A model generated the notes under the pieces. It did not search any database and was not told the DNA's origin. It was given only the letters and a program-made list of their open reading frames with translations. From Paracoccaceae bacterium (GTDB taxonomy: Bacteria > Pseudomonadota > Alphaproteobacteria > Rhodobacterales > Rhodobacteraceae): a DNA stretch of 64,000 nucleotides. The DNA lies in contig JASMHC010000015.1 in NCBI GenBank assembly GCA_030750975.1, forward strand, positions 62,001 to 126,000. Reading direction: 5' to 3'. Made by a program: the position numbers and the translations under genes. This document shows, in pieces, positions 35,046-43,204 of the stretch (the stretch's first letter is position 1; the number at the start of each line of letters is the position of its first letter).

Positions 35046-37226
35046 ATGGAACTTGCCGCAAGACTGGCCCAGGAACGTCGCGGGCGATTGGCCGCCGAGC
35101 GTCTGCTTGAGCTGAAACAGGAAGAGCTGTTTGCCGCCAACCGCAAGCTGGGCAAGCATGCGCAGGCGCTTAGCCACGAAATCATCGAACAACGGGCCGA
35201 GGTTGAAACGGTTCGGGTTGAAAACACCCGCGTGAAATCTGATCTCAACCAGGCACAGAAACGCTTTCAAGCCGCCGAGCGGCGGTTGTGGGATTCGATC
35301 CAGACCATCAGTGACGGCTTTGCGGTGTTTGACAGCGACAGCCGCCTGATCATCGCCAATGACGCCTATCTTTCAGTTTTCGACGGTGTGGACGAGGTGC
35401 AGCCGGGCGTCACCTATGCCCGCATTCTGCAAATTCTGACAGACGAGGGTATCGTCGATATCGGCGATCTCAGCCGGGCTGGATGGCGCAGGGAAATGCT
35501 GGACCGATGGCAATCTGAAACCGGCGAAGCCAAGGTGATCCGCCTGTGGAATGACCAATATGTGCGACTTGTGGATCGCCGAACCTCGGACGGGGATATC
35601 GTGACGCTGGGCCTGAACATCACCGAATCCGTCCGCTATGAAAGCGATCTGAAGGATGCCCGTGACCGGGCCGAGGTGGCAAACCGCGCCAAATCTGCCT
35701 TTCTGGCCAATATGAGCCATGAAATCAGAACGCCGATGAACGGCATTCTGGGCATGGCCGAACTGCTGTCCGAAAGCGCAAGCGGCGACGACGAACAGCG
35801 GCTTTATGTCGAAACGATCCGCAGCTCGGCCGAGGCGCTGCTGGTGATTATCAATGACATTCTCGATTATTCGAAAATCGAAGCCGACAAGATGGAGCTT
35901 CACCCCGCCCCCTTCGATCTTGAGCGTTCCATTCACGAGGTGATCCTGCTGCTACAACCGTCGGCCCGCGACAAGGGGCTGACCTTTCTGGTGGATTACG
36001 ATCTGTTCCTGCCCACGCAATTCGTCGGCGATCCCGGGCGCATACGGCAAATTCTGACCAACCTGCTGGGCAATGCGGTCAAGTTCACCCCGTCGGGTCA
36101 CGTTCTGGTGCGCGTGACAGGGGTCACTTCCAAGGACGGGCGCTCGGCCCGTATCCATCTGAACGTGGAAGACACCGGGATCGGCATTCCCGCCGACAAG
36201 ATCCAGCATGTGTTCGGCGAATTCAATCAGGTTGAAACCGAAAAGAACCGCCAGTTCGAAGGCAGCGGGCTGGGCCTTGCGATTACACGACAGCTGGTGA
36301 TGATGATGGGCGGCGACATTTGGGCAGACTCGGAAGAAGGGCGCGGCTCTTGTTTTGGTCTGCATATCGAACTTGGCATCGTCGACGGGGCCGAGGTGAC
36401 GCCGCCGCTGGCCTCGATGAACCTGAAAAAAGTGCTGGTTGTCGATGACCTTGATCCGAACCGCATCATCCTGGGCAAACAGCTTGGTCAGCTGGGGCTG
36501 GACGTGACCTGCGCCGAAACCGCGGCGCAGGCGTTGCAGGCTTTGCCGGAAGGCTTCGATCTGATCATGACCGATCACAACATGCCCGAAATGGACGGGC
36601 CGGAACTGGCACAGGCGATCCGCGAAACCGGATGCGAAACACCGATCATCCTGCTGTCGTCAAATCCCGGCTTTGCCCAAAACGATCCGGCGCGTGATGT
36701 ATTTCGCATGATCCTGCAAAAGCCCCTGCCCCGGGACGAGCTGTTTACCGCGCTTGGTCACGTGCCCGAGCTTGCCCATCTGGACGCGGTGCAAGTGATC
36801 AGGCCACCCGACACCGGCCGCTTGCGGATACTGGCCGCCGAAGACAACCGCACCAACCGAATGGTTCTGGGCAAGATGCTGAAAGACCTCGATATCGACC
36901 TGCATTTCGCAGAAGACGGCGAACAGGCGGTGGCGCTGTTTGCCAAACTGCAACCGGATTTGATCTTTATGGATATCTCGATGCCCAAGGTCGACGGGCG
37001 CGAGGCGACCAGACGAATTCGCGACATGGAAAGCGGCGCACCAGTGCCGATTGTCGCCCTGACGGCCCACGCACTGAAAGACGATGAAGAAGATATTCGT
37101 AAGGCCGGTCTGGACGATTACCTGACCAAACCACTGCGCAAACCGGCGCTTTATGACGTGATCGAAAAGAAATGCGGGCTATTGCCACTTGCGCAGGACG
37201 GTCCGCCTCAGGCCGCGTCGGGGTAA
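35046..37226 (+). CDS. Hybrid sensor histidine kinase with two receiver domains
   Basis: 726 residues, cytosolic, with no membrane helix seen. Order: coiled coil (1-75), PAS-like sensor (about 85-195), HisKA with His225 in [11 protein letters not shown], HATPase ([34 protein letters not shown]), receiver 1 with Asp510 ([11 protein letters not shown]), receiver 2 with Asp643 ([11 protein letters not shown]). No Hpt domain is present, so a separate phosphotransferase is needed. ATG 35046 is preferred to 35010 because the latter lies within the hairpin and has no ribosome binding site. Its 3' end overlaps yaaA by 19 bases. Confidence 0.92.
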   Translation: MELAARLAQERRGRLAAERLLELKQEELFAANRKLGKHAQALSHEIIEQRAEVETVRVENTRVKSDLNQAQKRFQAAERRLWDSIQTISDGFAVFDSDSRLIIANDAYLSVFDGVDEVQPGVTYARILQILTDEGIVDIGDLSRAGWRREMLDRWQSETGEAKVIRLWNDQYVRLVDRRTSDGDIVTLGLNITESVRYESDLKDARDRAEVANRAKSAFLANMSHEIRTPMNGILGMAELLSESASGDDEQRLYVETIRSSAEALLVIINDILDYSKIEADKMELHPAPFDLERSIHEVILLLQPSARDKGLTFLVDYDLFLPTQFVGDPGRIRQILTNLLGNAVKFTPSGHVLVRVTGVTSKDGRSARIHLNVEDTGIGIPADKIQHVFGEFNQVETEKNRQFEGSGLGLAITRQLVMMMGGDIWADSEEGRGSCFGLHIELGIVDGAEVTPPLASMNLKKVLVVDDLDPNRIILGKQLGQLGLDVTCAETAAQALQALPEGFDLIMTDHNMPEMDGPELAQAIRETGCETPIILLSSNPGFAQNDPARDVFRMILQKPLPRDELFTALGHVPELAHLDAVQVIRPPDTGRLRILAAEDNRTNRMVLGKMLKDLDIDLHFAEDGEQAVALFAKLQPDLIFMDISMPKVDGREATRRIRDMESGAPVPIVALTAHALKDDEEDIRKAGLDDYLTKPLRKPALYDVIEKKCGLLPLAQDGPPQAASG

Positions 37227-37984
37227 TCGCGCAGAAACACCCAGCGGTCGCCTTCGGACATGCCTTTATCAAAGCGATAGCCGCCAAGATCGAAATCCTT
37301 GATGCTTTCCGGCTCGCTCAGCCGCCTTTGAATGATAAACCGCGCCATCGAACCACGGGCTTTCTTGGCAAAGAATGACACGATCTTCGGCACGCCGTTT
37401 TTCTGATCCATAAAGACCGGCGTGATCACCCGCAGCTTCAGCGCGCTGGTGTCTGCCGCGCCGAAATATTCCTGGCTGGCGCAATTGATCAGCGTGTCGG
37501 TGCCCAGTTCATTCGCCTGCGCCACCAGCGCCTTGGCGATCTGGTTGCCCCAGAAATCGTAAAGCGATGTGCCCCGGCGGGTTTTCAGCTTGCTGCCCAT
37601 TTCCAGCCGATGGGGCTGGATCGCGTCCATCGGACGAAGCAATCCGTAAAGACCCGAAAGAATGCGCAAGTGATCCTGCGCCCAGTTCAGCTCGTCCTCG
37701 TCCAGGCTGGCTGCCTCGAGACCGAGATAGGTGTCGCCGGCAAAACCGAAAGCCGCAGGGCGGGTGATTTCGGCCAAGGGTTCCGCCTCGAACGCTTTAT
37801 AGCGGTCGCGGTTCAGCCGGGCCAAATCGTGCGAGATATGCATCAGCTTCTGGATATCGCCCAGCGTCAGATTGCGCGCGGTTTTGATCAGCCGCATCGC
37901 GTCATCGTGAAATACCGGCTGCGTCAAAGACGCTTTGCTTGGCGACCAGTCAAGACGTTTGGCAGGGGAGACGACAACAAGCAC
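37208..37984 (-). CDS. yaaA: Peroxide stress protein YaaA
   Basis: 258 residues, DUF328/UPF0246 family. YaaA lowers free iron and protects DNA during hydrogen peroxide stress. Family marks: the N-terminal LVVVSPAKRLDW, FAGDTYLGLEA, LRILSGLYGLLRPMDAIQPHRLEMG, and LINCASQEYFGA. The C-terminal part (GSMARFIIQRRL) is also typical. Convergent with the histidine kinase; recQ lies 33 bases upstream on the same strand. Confidence 0.92.
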   Translation of the reverse strand: MLVVVSPAKRLDWSPSKASLTQPVFHDDAMRLIKTARNLTLGDIQKLMHISHDLARLNRDRYKAFEAEPLAEITRPAAFGFAGDTYLGLEAASLDEDELNWAQDHLRILSGLYGLLRPMDAIQPHRLEMGSKLKTRRGTSLYDFWGNQIAKALVAQANELGTDTLINCASQEYFGAADTSALKLRVITPVFMDQKNGVPKIVSFFAKKARGSMARFIIQRRLSEPESIKDFDLGGYRFDKGMSEGDRWVFLRDYPDAA

Positions 37985-38017
37985 GGACAGACCCTTATTC
38001 AGCTTCTGGGCCGATAC

Positions 38018-40057
38018 CTAGCCCGCTTCCCGCAGGACGTCCAGAAAGGCCCGGGCAAATCGTTCGGCCTTGCGGTCGCCCAGCACCCGTTCCAAGCCGC
38101 GGCTGTCATCGGGGCGCAATTGCGCGACTTTGGCCAGCTGCGACGCCGAACAGGACAGCGGCTTGTCCATGCCATCCGGCCCTCGGGCCAAATCGGCCTG
38201 AACCTCCATCAGCCGGTCATAGACCTGACCAGCCCCGCGCCCCGCCAGCTTGCGGCGCGACGGATGCACCTGAGGCGTATCCCCGGCAATCACATCAAGG
38301 AACGCGCGCCCATAGCGTTCCAGCTTCTTCGCCCCCACCCCGCTGATCCGCGCCATCGCGTCAAGCGTATCGGGGCGGTGTTCCGCCATCTCGATCAGGG
38401 TGCGGTCGGGAAAGATCACATAGGCGGGGACGCTGGCCTGTTCTGCCAGGGCGCGTCGTTTGGCTTTGAGCGCGGATAACAGGGGGGCGTCTTCATCGGC
38501 CACCATGGCTTTGACCTTCGGGCGGCTTTTCGCGGCGCGGATCGTATCCTGACGCAGGTCAATCGCCGCCTCGTCGCGCAGGATCGGCAACGCCGCATCG
38601 GTCATCCGCAATGCCCCGTGGCGTTCGGCATCGGGGCGGATCAGATCATGCCCCATCATCTGCCGGAATATCGCCTGCCACTGGGCGCGGGTATATTCCC
38701 GCCCGACGCCAAAAGTCGGCAGATGGTCGTGGCGGCGCGCAGTCACCTTGTCGGTCGGATTGCCCAGCAGGATGTCGATCAAATGCCCGGCACCAAAGCT
38801 TTCATCGGTGCGCAGCATGGCCGACAGCGCCTTGCGCACCGCTTGCGTTCCGTCAAACACCAGCGGTGGCACGTCGCAAAGGTCACATCTCCCGCAAGGT
38901 TCGCTGTCCTCGCCAAAATAACCCAGCAGCGTGGTTCGCCGGCATTTCAGCGCCTCGGCCAGCCCGAGCAAGGCATTCAGCCGCCCGTGATCCGCTGCCC
39001 GACGCTCGGGCGGGGCGAGGCCTTCGTCAATCTGGCTGCGGCGCAGGCGGATGTCTTCCGGCCCGAACAGGGTCAGCGTTTCCGCAGGTGCCCCGTCGCG
39101 TCCGGCGCGGCCGATTTCCTGATAATAGGCTTCGATGGACTTCGGCAGGTCGGCATGGGCGACCCAGCGGATATCGGGCTTGTCGATCCCCATGCCGAAA
39201 GCCACGGTTGCCACCACGATCAGCCCGTCCTGCCGCTGAAACTGCACTTCGGTTTCGCGCCTTGCCCCGGCCTCCATCCCGCCGTGATAATGCATCGCCT
39301 TATGCCCCGCCTCGCGCAGGGCCTGTGCCAGACCTTCGGTCTTGGCGCGGGTGCCGCAATAGACGATGCCCGATTGCCCTTTGCGAGCGGCGGCGAAATC
39401 CATGATCTGACGGCGCGGAGAATCCTTGGCCGCGAAGCTGAGATGAATGTTCGGGCGATCAAAGCCCCGCAGGAACAGGGCCGGATCGGTGCCGGCAAAC
39501 AGCCTGTCGATAATCTCTTGCCGCGTCTCGGCATCCGCCGTGGCGGTGAACGCGGCCAGAGGCACATCCAATGCCTGCCGCAGCTCGCCAATCCGCAGAT
39601 AGTCGGGGCGGAAATCGTGCCCCCATTGGCTGACGCAATGAGCTTCGTCCACAGCGATCAGAGACACGCCGATCCGACGCAGCAGATTAATCGCAGACCC
39701 GGCCGCCAGACGTTCGGGCGCGATATACAGCAGCTTCAGCCGCCCCGCGTCCAGCGCTTCAAACACCGCGTCGGTTTCTTCCCCGGTATTGCCAGAGGTC
39801 AGCGCCCCCGCCTCAACCCCTGCTTCGCGCAAGGCCCGCACCTGATCGCGCATCAGCGCAATCAGCGGGGAAATAACCACTGTCACCCCATCCAACATCA
39901 GCGCAGGCAGTTGAAAACACAGCGATTTCCCGCCACCCGTCGGCATGATCGCCAAGGTATTGCGGCCCGCGGCAACGGCATCGACAATCTCTTCCTGCCC
40001 GGGGCGGAAGCTGTCGAATCCGAAAACGTCACGCATCAGCGTGTCGCGGTTTTCCAT
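38018..40057 (-). CDS. recQ: ATP-dependent DNA helicase RecQ
   Basis: 679 residues, superfamily 2 3'-5' helicase of recombination and replication repair. N-terminal RecA-like domains: GFDSFRPGQEEIV (motif 0), MPTGGGKSLCFQ (Walker A), VDEAHCVSQWGHDFR (DEAH), FTATAD, and EIGRAGRDG (motif VI). The Zn-binding RQC part has CRRTTLLGYFGE with CGRCDLC, followed by winged helix and one HRDC domain; the C-terminal 80 residues look like a second HRDC-type domain. Minus strand, 78 bases downstream of the yggT stop. Confidence 0.95.
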   Translation of the reverse strand: MENRDTLMRDVFGFDSFRPGQEEIVDAVAAGRNTLAIMPTGGGKSLCFQLPALMLDGVTVVISPLIALMRDQVRALREAGVEAGALTSGNTGEETDAVFEALDAGRLKLLYIAPERLAAGSAINLLRRIGVSLIAVDEAHCVSQWGHDFRPDYLRIGELRQALDVPLAAFTATADAETRQEIIDRLFAGTDPALFLRGFDRPNIHLSFAAKDSPRRQIMDFAAARKGQSGIVYCGTRAKTEGLAQALREAGHKAMHYHGGMEAGARRETEVQFQRQDGLIVVATVAFGMGIDKPDIRWVAHADLPKSIEAYYQEIGRAGRDGAPAETLTLFGPEDIRLRRSQIDEGLAPPERRAADHGRLNALLGLAEALKCRRTTLLGYFGEDSEPCGRCDLCDVPPLVFDGTQAVRKALSAMLRTDESFGAGHLIDILLGNPTDKVTARRHDHLPTFGVGREYTRAQWQAIFRQMMGHDLIRPDAERHGALRMTDAALPILRDEAAIDLRQDTIRAAKSRPKVKAMVADEDAPLLSALKAKRRALAEQASVPAYVIFPDRTLIEMAEHRPDTLDAMARISGVGAKKLERYGRAFLDVIAGDTPQVHPSRRKLAGRGAGQVYDRLMEVQADLARGPDGMDKPLSCSASQLAKVAQLRPDDSRGLERVLGDRKAERFARAFLDVLREAG

Positions 40058-40135
40058 GAAAGGCCTGTGCGTTTTGTTTCTGCTCTTACAGAAACAATTT
40101 CACACTAACGAAATGTGAACAAGCACGAAGGCCGA

Positions 40136-40426
40136 TTACATGAAGTACATATAGTTGTTTTGCAGAATGATGCGGATCGCGATCAGCGCGATAAAAGCCA
40201 CCAGCGGCGCAAGATCCAATCCCGGCGTTGCGGGCAGAAAGCGGCGGATCGGCGTGTAAATCGGCTCGAGCAAGCGGGCCAGCCCGTTCCATATCTGGTT
40301 CACAATCGGCTGATAGGGATTCAGCACCTGAAACGAGATCAGCCAGCTCATGATGATATGGGCAATCATGATGAACCACGCCACATCGAGGATCAGCATC
40401 AGGATTTGATAAAGTGACTGCATCAC
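40136..40426 (-). CDS. YggT-family membrane protein
   Basis: 96 residues with two or three membrane helices (about 5-30 and 70-92). Contains the YggT core WLISFQVLNPYQPIVNQIWN and LLEPIYTPIRRFLP. The family contributes to resistance to osmotic shock and cation homeostasis and is often near cell-division genes; no such neighbour is seen here. Confidence 0.88.
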   Translation of the reverse strand: MMQSLYQILMLILDVAWFIMIAHIIMSWLISFQVLNPYQPIVNQIWNGLARLLEPIYTPIRRFLPATPGLDLAPLVAFIALIAIRIILQNNYMYFM

Positions 40427-40551
40427 GCGCTTCCTTTGTTAAGTGCCACACAGGTAAGGGCAGTTGGGCCAAAGGGCAAGAGTGCCGCAAGGTAGCGGTT
40501 GACGCCCCTCGCGCATTGGTGATCAACGCACCCAACACAGGAGCCGACCGC

Positions 40552-41094
40552 ATGTACCCGCTACTCCGATTTACGGGCGAAGTCTTAAAATACCGCAACA
40601 AGCCTATGCCGTTTGACGGCACCCATATCTCGACCCACCGCTGCTGGCCGTGGGATCTTGATCCGTGGATGGAACTTAACAACGGCCGCACGCTGACGCT
40701 CTATGATCTTGCGCGGGTGCCGATGTTCATCCGGACCGGCGCAGTCAAAATGCTCAGCCAAAAGGGCTGGCGCGTGACCGTGGCCGGTGTCTCGGTCCGT
40801 TATCGCCGCCGCATCACGGCGTTCGAGAAAGTCACCATCGTCAGCAAGCTTGTGGGATGGGACAACCGCTTCTTCTACACGACCCAATCGATCTGGAAGC
40901 AAGACAATGATTGCGCCAATCAGGTGCTTCTACGCTCGGCCATTGTCGGGCCGGACGGCATCGTTGATCCGGCGGATTTGGCCCGGGCGATGGGGCTTGA
41001 CCCCCAATCGCCAGAAATGCCCGACTGGGTGCATAACTGGATCACCGCAGAAAATACGCGGCCCTGGCCGCCCTCGGATTCTCCGCTTGCCTGA
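40552..41094 (+). CDS. Hot-dog-fold thioesterase-like protein
   Basis: 180 residues from ATG 40552. The central part HRCWPWDLDPWMELNNGRTL followed by VAGVSVRYRRRITAFEKVTIVSKLVGWDNRFFYTTQS matches the 4-hydroxybenzoyl-CoA-thioesterase-like hot-dog fold (acyl-CoA thioesterase family); a D-x-x-x-E/H-type active site is plausible. The substrate is unknown. Divergent from yggT; the longer upstream frame to 40414 lacks a ribosome binding site. Confidence 0.75.
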   Translation: MYPLLRFTGEVLKYRNKPMPFDGTHISTHRCWPWDLDPWMELNNGRTLTLYDLARVPMFIRTGAVKMLSQKGWRVTVAGVSVRYRRRITAFEKVTIVSKLVGWDNRFFYTTQSIWKQDNDCANQVLLRSAIVGPDGIVDPADLARAMGLDPQSPEMPDWVHNWITAENTRPWPPSDSPLA

Positions 41095-41140
41095 TCCGGC
41101 TTCCCCTTGTCTTATAGAGAAATAATTGGGGGGCACCGTG

Positions 41141-42481
41141 ATGACGGGCAACGTATCACAGAAAAAACGTATCTGGGGATGGTTCTTTTTTGACTGGGCC
41201 AGCCAGCCCTATAACACGCTGGTCCTCACCTTCATTTTCGGCCCCTATATAAGCGAGCTGATGGGCGATGGCGTCGCCGCCCAGGCCGCATGGGGCTATG
41301 GCGTTGGCGCGACCGGCATATTGATCGCGATCCTTGCGCCCATCCTTGGGGCGATTGCCGATACCTCGGGCACGCGGATGCGCTGGATATGGATATTCTC
41401 TGTCCTTTACGTGCTCGGCTCTGCCGGGTTGTGGTGGACCTCGCCCGACAATTTCAACCTTCTGACAACACTTGTCTTCTTCGCAATCGGCATGATCGGG
41501 ATGGAGTTCGCAACGATCTTCACCAACTCGATGCTTCCGGGATTGGGCCGCAAGGAAGAGATCGGCAAAATCTCGGGCAATGGCTGGGCCTTCGGCTATG
41601 TCGGCGGGCTGTTTGCGCTGGTGATCATGCTGACCCTGTTTGCCGAAAGCGCGACAACCGGCAAGACGTTTATCGGCCTGTCACCGGCGCTCGGGCTTGA
41701 TGCGGAGGCCCGCGAAGGCACCCGCTTTGTCGGGCCGCTGACGGCGATCTGGTACGCGGTGTTCATGATTCCGTTCTTCCTGTGGGTCCGCGATCCCGCA
41801 CCGGTGAAAGCCGCGAAAGGTGCGTTGGCCGACGCCATGAAAGGGCTGGGGCGCACATTGCGCGGCCTGCCGCAGCACCGGTCGCTGTTCGCCTATCTGA
41901 TTTCGTCCATGTCCTACCGCGATGCGTTGAACGGCATCTACACCTTCGGCGGCATCTACGCCGCCGGGGTGCTTGAATGGTCGGTCGTTGACACCGGCAT
42001 ATTCGGCATCATCGCCATCATTTCCGGCGCCATATTCGCATGGCTCGGAGGGCGCATCGACATGCGCTTCGGCCCAAAGCCGGTGATCACGTTCTCTATT
42101 GTTTTATTGGCTCTGACGACCCTGTTCATCACCCAGATTTCCCGCGACCGCGTGCTGTTCCTCGCGGTCGATGCGGCAAGCAGCCTGCCCGATATGGCCT
42201 ATTATGTCGTCGGGGTGATCGTTGGTGCCCTGGGCGGTGTGCTCCAGTCTGCCAGCCGGACGATGATGGTGCGGCAAGCCAATCCTGACAGGATGACCGA
42301 GGCCTTTGGGCTGTATGCCCTTGCCGGTAAGGCGACCAGTTTCCTTGCCCCGTTGGCCATTGGGTTTACCACGGCGATGACAGGGTCCCAGCAATGGGGT
42401 GTCGCGCCTTTGGTGGCGCTGTTCGCGATCGGCTTGATCCTGCTGATCTGGGTCAAACCCGATCCCAAATCTGGTAGGTAA
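41141..42481 (+). CDS. MFS transporter, UMF1 family
   Basis: 446 residues with about 12 membrane helices. The N-terminus KKRIWGWFFFDWASQPYNTL is diagnostic of the UMF1 (Atg22-like) MFS family; GNGWAFGYVGGL and GGVLQSASRTMMVRQANP are further markers. The substrate is unknown; Atg22 exports amino acids from vacuoles. ATG 41141 follows a G-rich ribosome binding site. The stop codon TAA is in the loop of an 11-bp hairpin (42467-42492). Confidence 0.88.
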   Translation: MTGNVSQKKRIWGWFFFDWASQPYNTLVLTFIFGPYISELMGDGVAAQAAWGYGVGATGILIAILAPILGAIADTSGTRMRWIWIFSVLYVLGSAGLWWTSPDNFNLLTTLVFFAIGMIGMEFATIFTNSMLPGLGRKEEIGKISGNGWAFGYVGGLFALVIMLTLFAESATTGKTFIGLSPALGLDAEAREGTRFVGPLTAIWYAVFMIPFFLWVRDPAPVKAAKGALADAMKGLGRTLRGLPQHRSLFAYLISSMSYRDALNGIYTFGGIYAAGVLEWSVVDTGIFGIIAIISGAIFAWLGGRIDMRFGPKPVITFSIVLLALTTLFITQISRDRVLFLAVDAASSLPDMAYYVVGVIVGALGGVLQSASRTMMVRQANPDRMTEAFGLYALAGKATSFLAPLAIGFTTAMTGSQQWGVAPLVALFAIGLILLIWVKPDPKSGR

Positions 42482-42492
42482 CTACCAGATTT
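42467..42492 (+). terminator. Hairpin overlapping the UMF1 stop codon
   Basis: AAATCTGGTAG (42467-42477) pairs perfectly with CTACCAGATTT (42482-42492) around the loop GTAA, which contains the stop codon. The 3' side has only a short T tract (TTTATC), so termination may be weak; mRNA end protection is the alternative. Confidence 0.5.
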
Positions 42493-42505
42493 ATCAAAAA
42501 ATCTT

Positions 42506-42534
42506 TTGACATACGCAAAATCTGTGGCACGATT
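42506..42534 (+). promoter_or_regulatory. Promoter-like sequence before the short-ORF element
   Basis: TTGACA at 42506-42511 is a perfect -35 box; the -10 after 17 bases is weak (ACGATT). Expected start near 42541. Confidence 0.45.
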
Positions 42535-42568
42535 CCGGTAAGCGCAACAACTGAAAGGAGGTGGTCCA

Positions 42569-42625
42569 GTGTCTAGAGAGGTATTGGAAAGAGGTGTCGG
42601 AACAGTTCGGAGGTCTCTTCTGTAA
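42569..42625 (+). CDS. Possible 18-residue peptide
   Basis: GTG start 7 bases after GGAGG, 18 codons, ends CTG TAA. Highly basic at its C-terminal half. The spacing to a near-perfect Shine-Dalgarno is the main support; the alternative frame at 42561 has its start right next to the Shine-Dalgarno, too close for efficient initiation. Confidence 0.35.
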   Translation: MSREVLERGVGTVRRSLL

Positions 42626-42692
42626 AGGCAGCCCTTTGCGGCAGAACCACGAATTGGTGACCGCCTAACCGGCCACCTCCCAAAATTCTCGA

Positions 42693-42726
42693 AGGGTCGT
42701 CCCGTTGCGATTGGGCGGCCCTTTTC
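42693..42726 (+). terminator. Rho-independent terminator of the short-ORF element
   Basis: AGGGTCGTCC (42693-42702) pairs with GGGCGGCCCT (42713-42722), including G-U pairs, followed by TTTT. Confidence 0.75.
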
Positions 42727-42781
42727 GTTTGGGTTTGATGACATTTGTGACATTTGCACAGCAAAACACTACAAAAGCCCC

Positions 42782-43204
42782 ATGCTGCGGATTTCCGACC
42801 ATATCACCATCGAAGACTGGGAGCTGACCGAACAGTTCATCCGTGCCTCAGGCCCCGGCGGGCAAAATGTCAACAAGGTCTCATCCGCCGTCGAGCTTCG
42901 CTTCGAGGCCGCCCGCTCGCCCAACCTGACCGACCCGGTGAAAAAACGGCTAAAGAAAATCGCCGGTCGGCGATGGACAACCGAAGGAGCGATTGTGCTT
43001 CAGGTCTCGGACGAACGCAGCCAGGCCCGCAACCGTGAAATCGCCCGCGACCGTCTGGCCGATATGATCCGCAAAGCCCTGATCAAACCCAAACGCCGCA
43101 TCCCGACACGACCCACGCTGGGATCAAAAAACCGCCGGATCAAAGCCAAGAAGGAAAGGGCCGAGGTGAAATCGCTGCGCGGGCGTATCGGACCTGATGA
43201 TTAA
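42782..43204 (+). CDS. arfB: Alternative ribosome-rescue peptidyl-tRNA hydrolase ArfB
   Basis: 140 residues. Release-factor-like protein that frees stalled ribosomes lacking a stop codon. The catalytic GGQ is in ASGPGGQNVNKVSSAV near residues 25-27; the basic C-terminal tail (KPKRRIPTRPTLGSKNRRIKAKKERAEVK, described here as residues ~100-130 rich in Lys/Arg) enters the mRNA channel, as in YaeJ. No anticodon-like domain is present, which separates it from RF1/RF2. Convergent 4-base overlap with the DUF4041/GIY-YIG gene. Confidence 0.93.
   Translation: MLRISDHITIEDWELTEQFIRASGPGGQNVNKVSSAVELRFEAARSPNLTDPVKKRLKKIAGRRWTTEGAIVLQVSDERSQARNREIARDRLADMIRKALIKPKRRIPTRPTLGSKNRRIKAKKERAEVKSLRGRIGPDD

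Larger units (their letters stand above)
42541..42726 (+). ncRNA. Short-ORF / riboregulator-like RNA element
   Basis: The segment carries GGAGGTGG (42557-42564) and its exact complement CCACCTCC (42673-42680), so the ribosome binding site can be sequestered by the RNA's own 3' part. Two overlapping frames lie between: GTG 42569-42625 (18 residues, MSREVLERGVGTVRRSLL) at ideal spacing from the Shine-Dalgarno, and GTG 42561-42668 (35 residues, starting MVQCLERYWKEVSEQFGG), whose stop is 5 bases before the anti-Shine-Dalgarno. A terminator closes the unit. It could be a dual-function sRNA, a leader peptide system for arfB, or a peptide gene; I cannot tell which. Confidence 0.5.
42482..42781 (+). 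other. 300-base gap holding the short-ORF RNA element
   Basis: Between the UMF1 gene and arfB no conventional gene is present. It contains, in order, the 3' half of the UMF1 hairpin, a TTGACA promoter-like box (42506-42511), a strong ribosome binding site with two overlapping short frames, a complementary anti-Shine-Dalgarno, and a terminator (42693-42726). The last 55 bases lead to arfB. Confidence 0.6.

Noticed and set aside
38618-40108. 496-residue open frame on the plus strand opposite recQ
   Set aside because: Shadow of recQ caused by GC-rich codon bias; no ribosome binding site, no recognisable domain, and recQ is unambiguous on the other strand.
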